Below, piece by piece: positions 4,992 through 5,547 of a stretch of 5,547 nucleotides of DNA (its first letter is position 1; every line of letters starts with the position of its first letter). The notes below the pieces were generated by a model. The model searched no databases and was not told the DNA's origin. It saw nothing but the letters and a program-made list of their open reading frames with translations. The translations under genes were made by a program, and so were the position numbers. Source of the DNA: CBDTTM01 sp965363355 (GTDB lineage: Bacteria > Bacillota > Negativicutes > Selenomonadales > Selenomonadaceae); the NCBI GenBank assembly GCA_965363355.1, contig CBDTTM010000174.1, positions 1-5,547 of the forward strand. The letters are read 5' to 3'.

Positions 4992-5547
4992 ATGTTGAAA
5001 GTAGAAAATATATACAAAAAATACAAGCAGGCAGAAGTGCTCAAGGGCGTCGATATCACCGTTGCCAAAGGAGATGTCGTCGTTGTTTTGGGCCCGAGTG
5101 GGTCGGGCAAGACGACATTGCTTCGCTGCATGAATTTTTTAGAAAAAGCCGATCAGGGAAATTTAGAGTTCGATACGATTTCTTTAGACATGAATAAGGC
5201 AACATCTAGGGAAATCGGCGAAATTCGCAAGAAAACAGCCTTTGTGTTTCAAAATTATAATCTCTTTCAAAATAAAACAGCACTGGAAAATGTAACGACA
5301 GGTTTGATCGTTGGGCGAGGCATGGCTAAGGGGAAAGCAATCGAAGCTGGTATGCAGGCTTTGAAAAAAGTTGGTATGGCAGATCGGGCAGATTATTATC
5401 CATCACAACTTTCGGGTGGACAGCAGCAGCGTGTGGGTATTGCCCGGGCAATAGCTGTGGAGCCAGACGTTATTTTATTTGATGAACCAACTTCGGCGCT
5501 TGATCCGGAACTGGTCGGTGAGGTTTTGGCAGTAATCAAACAACTGG
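4992..5547 (+). CDS. Amino-acid ABC transporter ATP-binding protein, 3'-truncated
   Basis: The gene is open at the right edge: 185 codons plus one base are present of a family length near 240-250. The ATG follows AGGTGA at a short distance. All nucleotide-binding motifs inside the window are intact: Walker A GPSGSGKT (34-41), Q-loop Q87 in VFQNYNLF, signature LSGGQ (140-144), Walker B ILFDE (161-165) and D-loop SALD (168-171). The switch histidine lies beyond the edge. It powers import through the two permeases and sits on the cytoplasmic face, docking on their EAA loops. By recollection its stretches such as GPSGSGKTTLLRC and DPELVGEVL are close to TcyN, the ATPase of a Bacillus cystine importer, and to GlnQ-type proteins. 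That supports a polar amino-acid substrate but does not prove cystine. It is the last visible gene of the operon, 14 bp after the second permease gene. Confidence 0.93.
   Translation, partial: MLKVENIYKKYKQAEVLKGVDITVAKGDVVVVLGPSGSGKTTLLRCMNFLEKADQGNLEFDTISLDMNKATSREIGEIRKKTAFVFQNYNLFQNKTALENVTTGLIVGRGMAKGKAIEAGMQALKKVGMADRADYYPSQLSGGQQQRVGIARAIAVEPDVILFDEPTSALDPELVGEVLAVIKQL

Overview
The window looks like chromosomal DNA from an anaerobic, low-GC Firmicute. The pointers are AT-rich intergenic DNA, strong AAGGAGG-type ribosome binding sites, sigma-A-like promoter spacing, a lipoprotein-type solute-binding protein, and tight same-strand gene packing. A Negativicutes or clostridial host is plausible, but nothing here fixes the genus. 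All six genes lie on the + strand. There are no RNA genes, mobile elements or CRISPR arrays that I can support.

Layout. (1) Positions 2-763 hold the C-terminal part of a SAF-domain NAD(P)-dependent oxidoreductase of the 'predicted homoserine dehydrogenase' type (COG4091-like). (2) The 199-bp gap after it contains a perfect 14-bp inverted repeat with a 56-nt loop (790-873) and a smaller dyad (901-930). (3) Positions 963-1379 encode a stand-alone small cupin whose second metal-binding motif has lost its histidine. (4) The 250-bp gap after the cupin holds a strong 20-bp-stem terminator (1429-1477). It is followed by a good promoter (TTGACA, 16 bp, TATTAT) whose -10 lies inside a 30-bp dyad (1551-1580), probably an operator. 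(5) From 1643 to the right edge runs an apparent operon: a URO-D-superfamily protein carrying the HxC...C zinc motif of corrinoid methyltransferases, a lipoprotein amino-acid-binding protein, two different amino-acid ABC permeases, and a TcyN/GlnQ-type ATPase cut by the window end. Gaps inside the operon are 35, 22, 14 and 14 bp.

How it fits together. The last four genes make a complete polar amino-acid uptake system: lipoprotein receptor, heteromeric membrane channel and ATPase. The ATPase resembles the cystine-type transporter ATPase TcyN as I remember it. The first gene of the operon, a probable zinc-dependent methyl-transfer enzyme, suggests that the imported compound, or a derivative of it, is a methyl donor or acceptor (for example a methylated or sulfur amino acid). 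This is inference from gene order and motifs. The pairing of this enzyme with its own transporter under a dyad-controlled promoter is the most interesting feature of the window.
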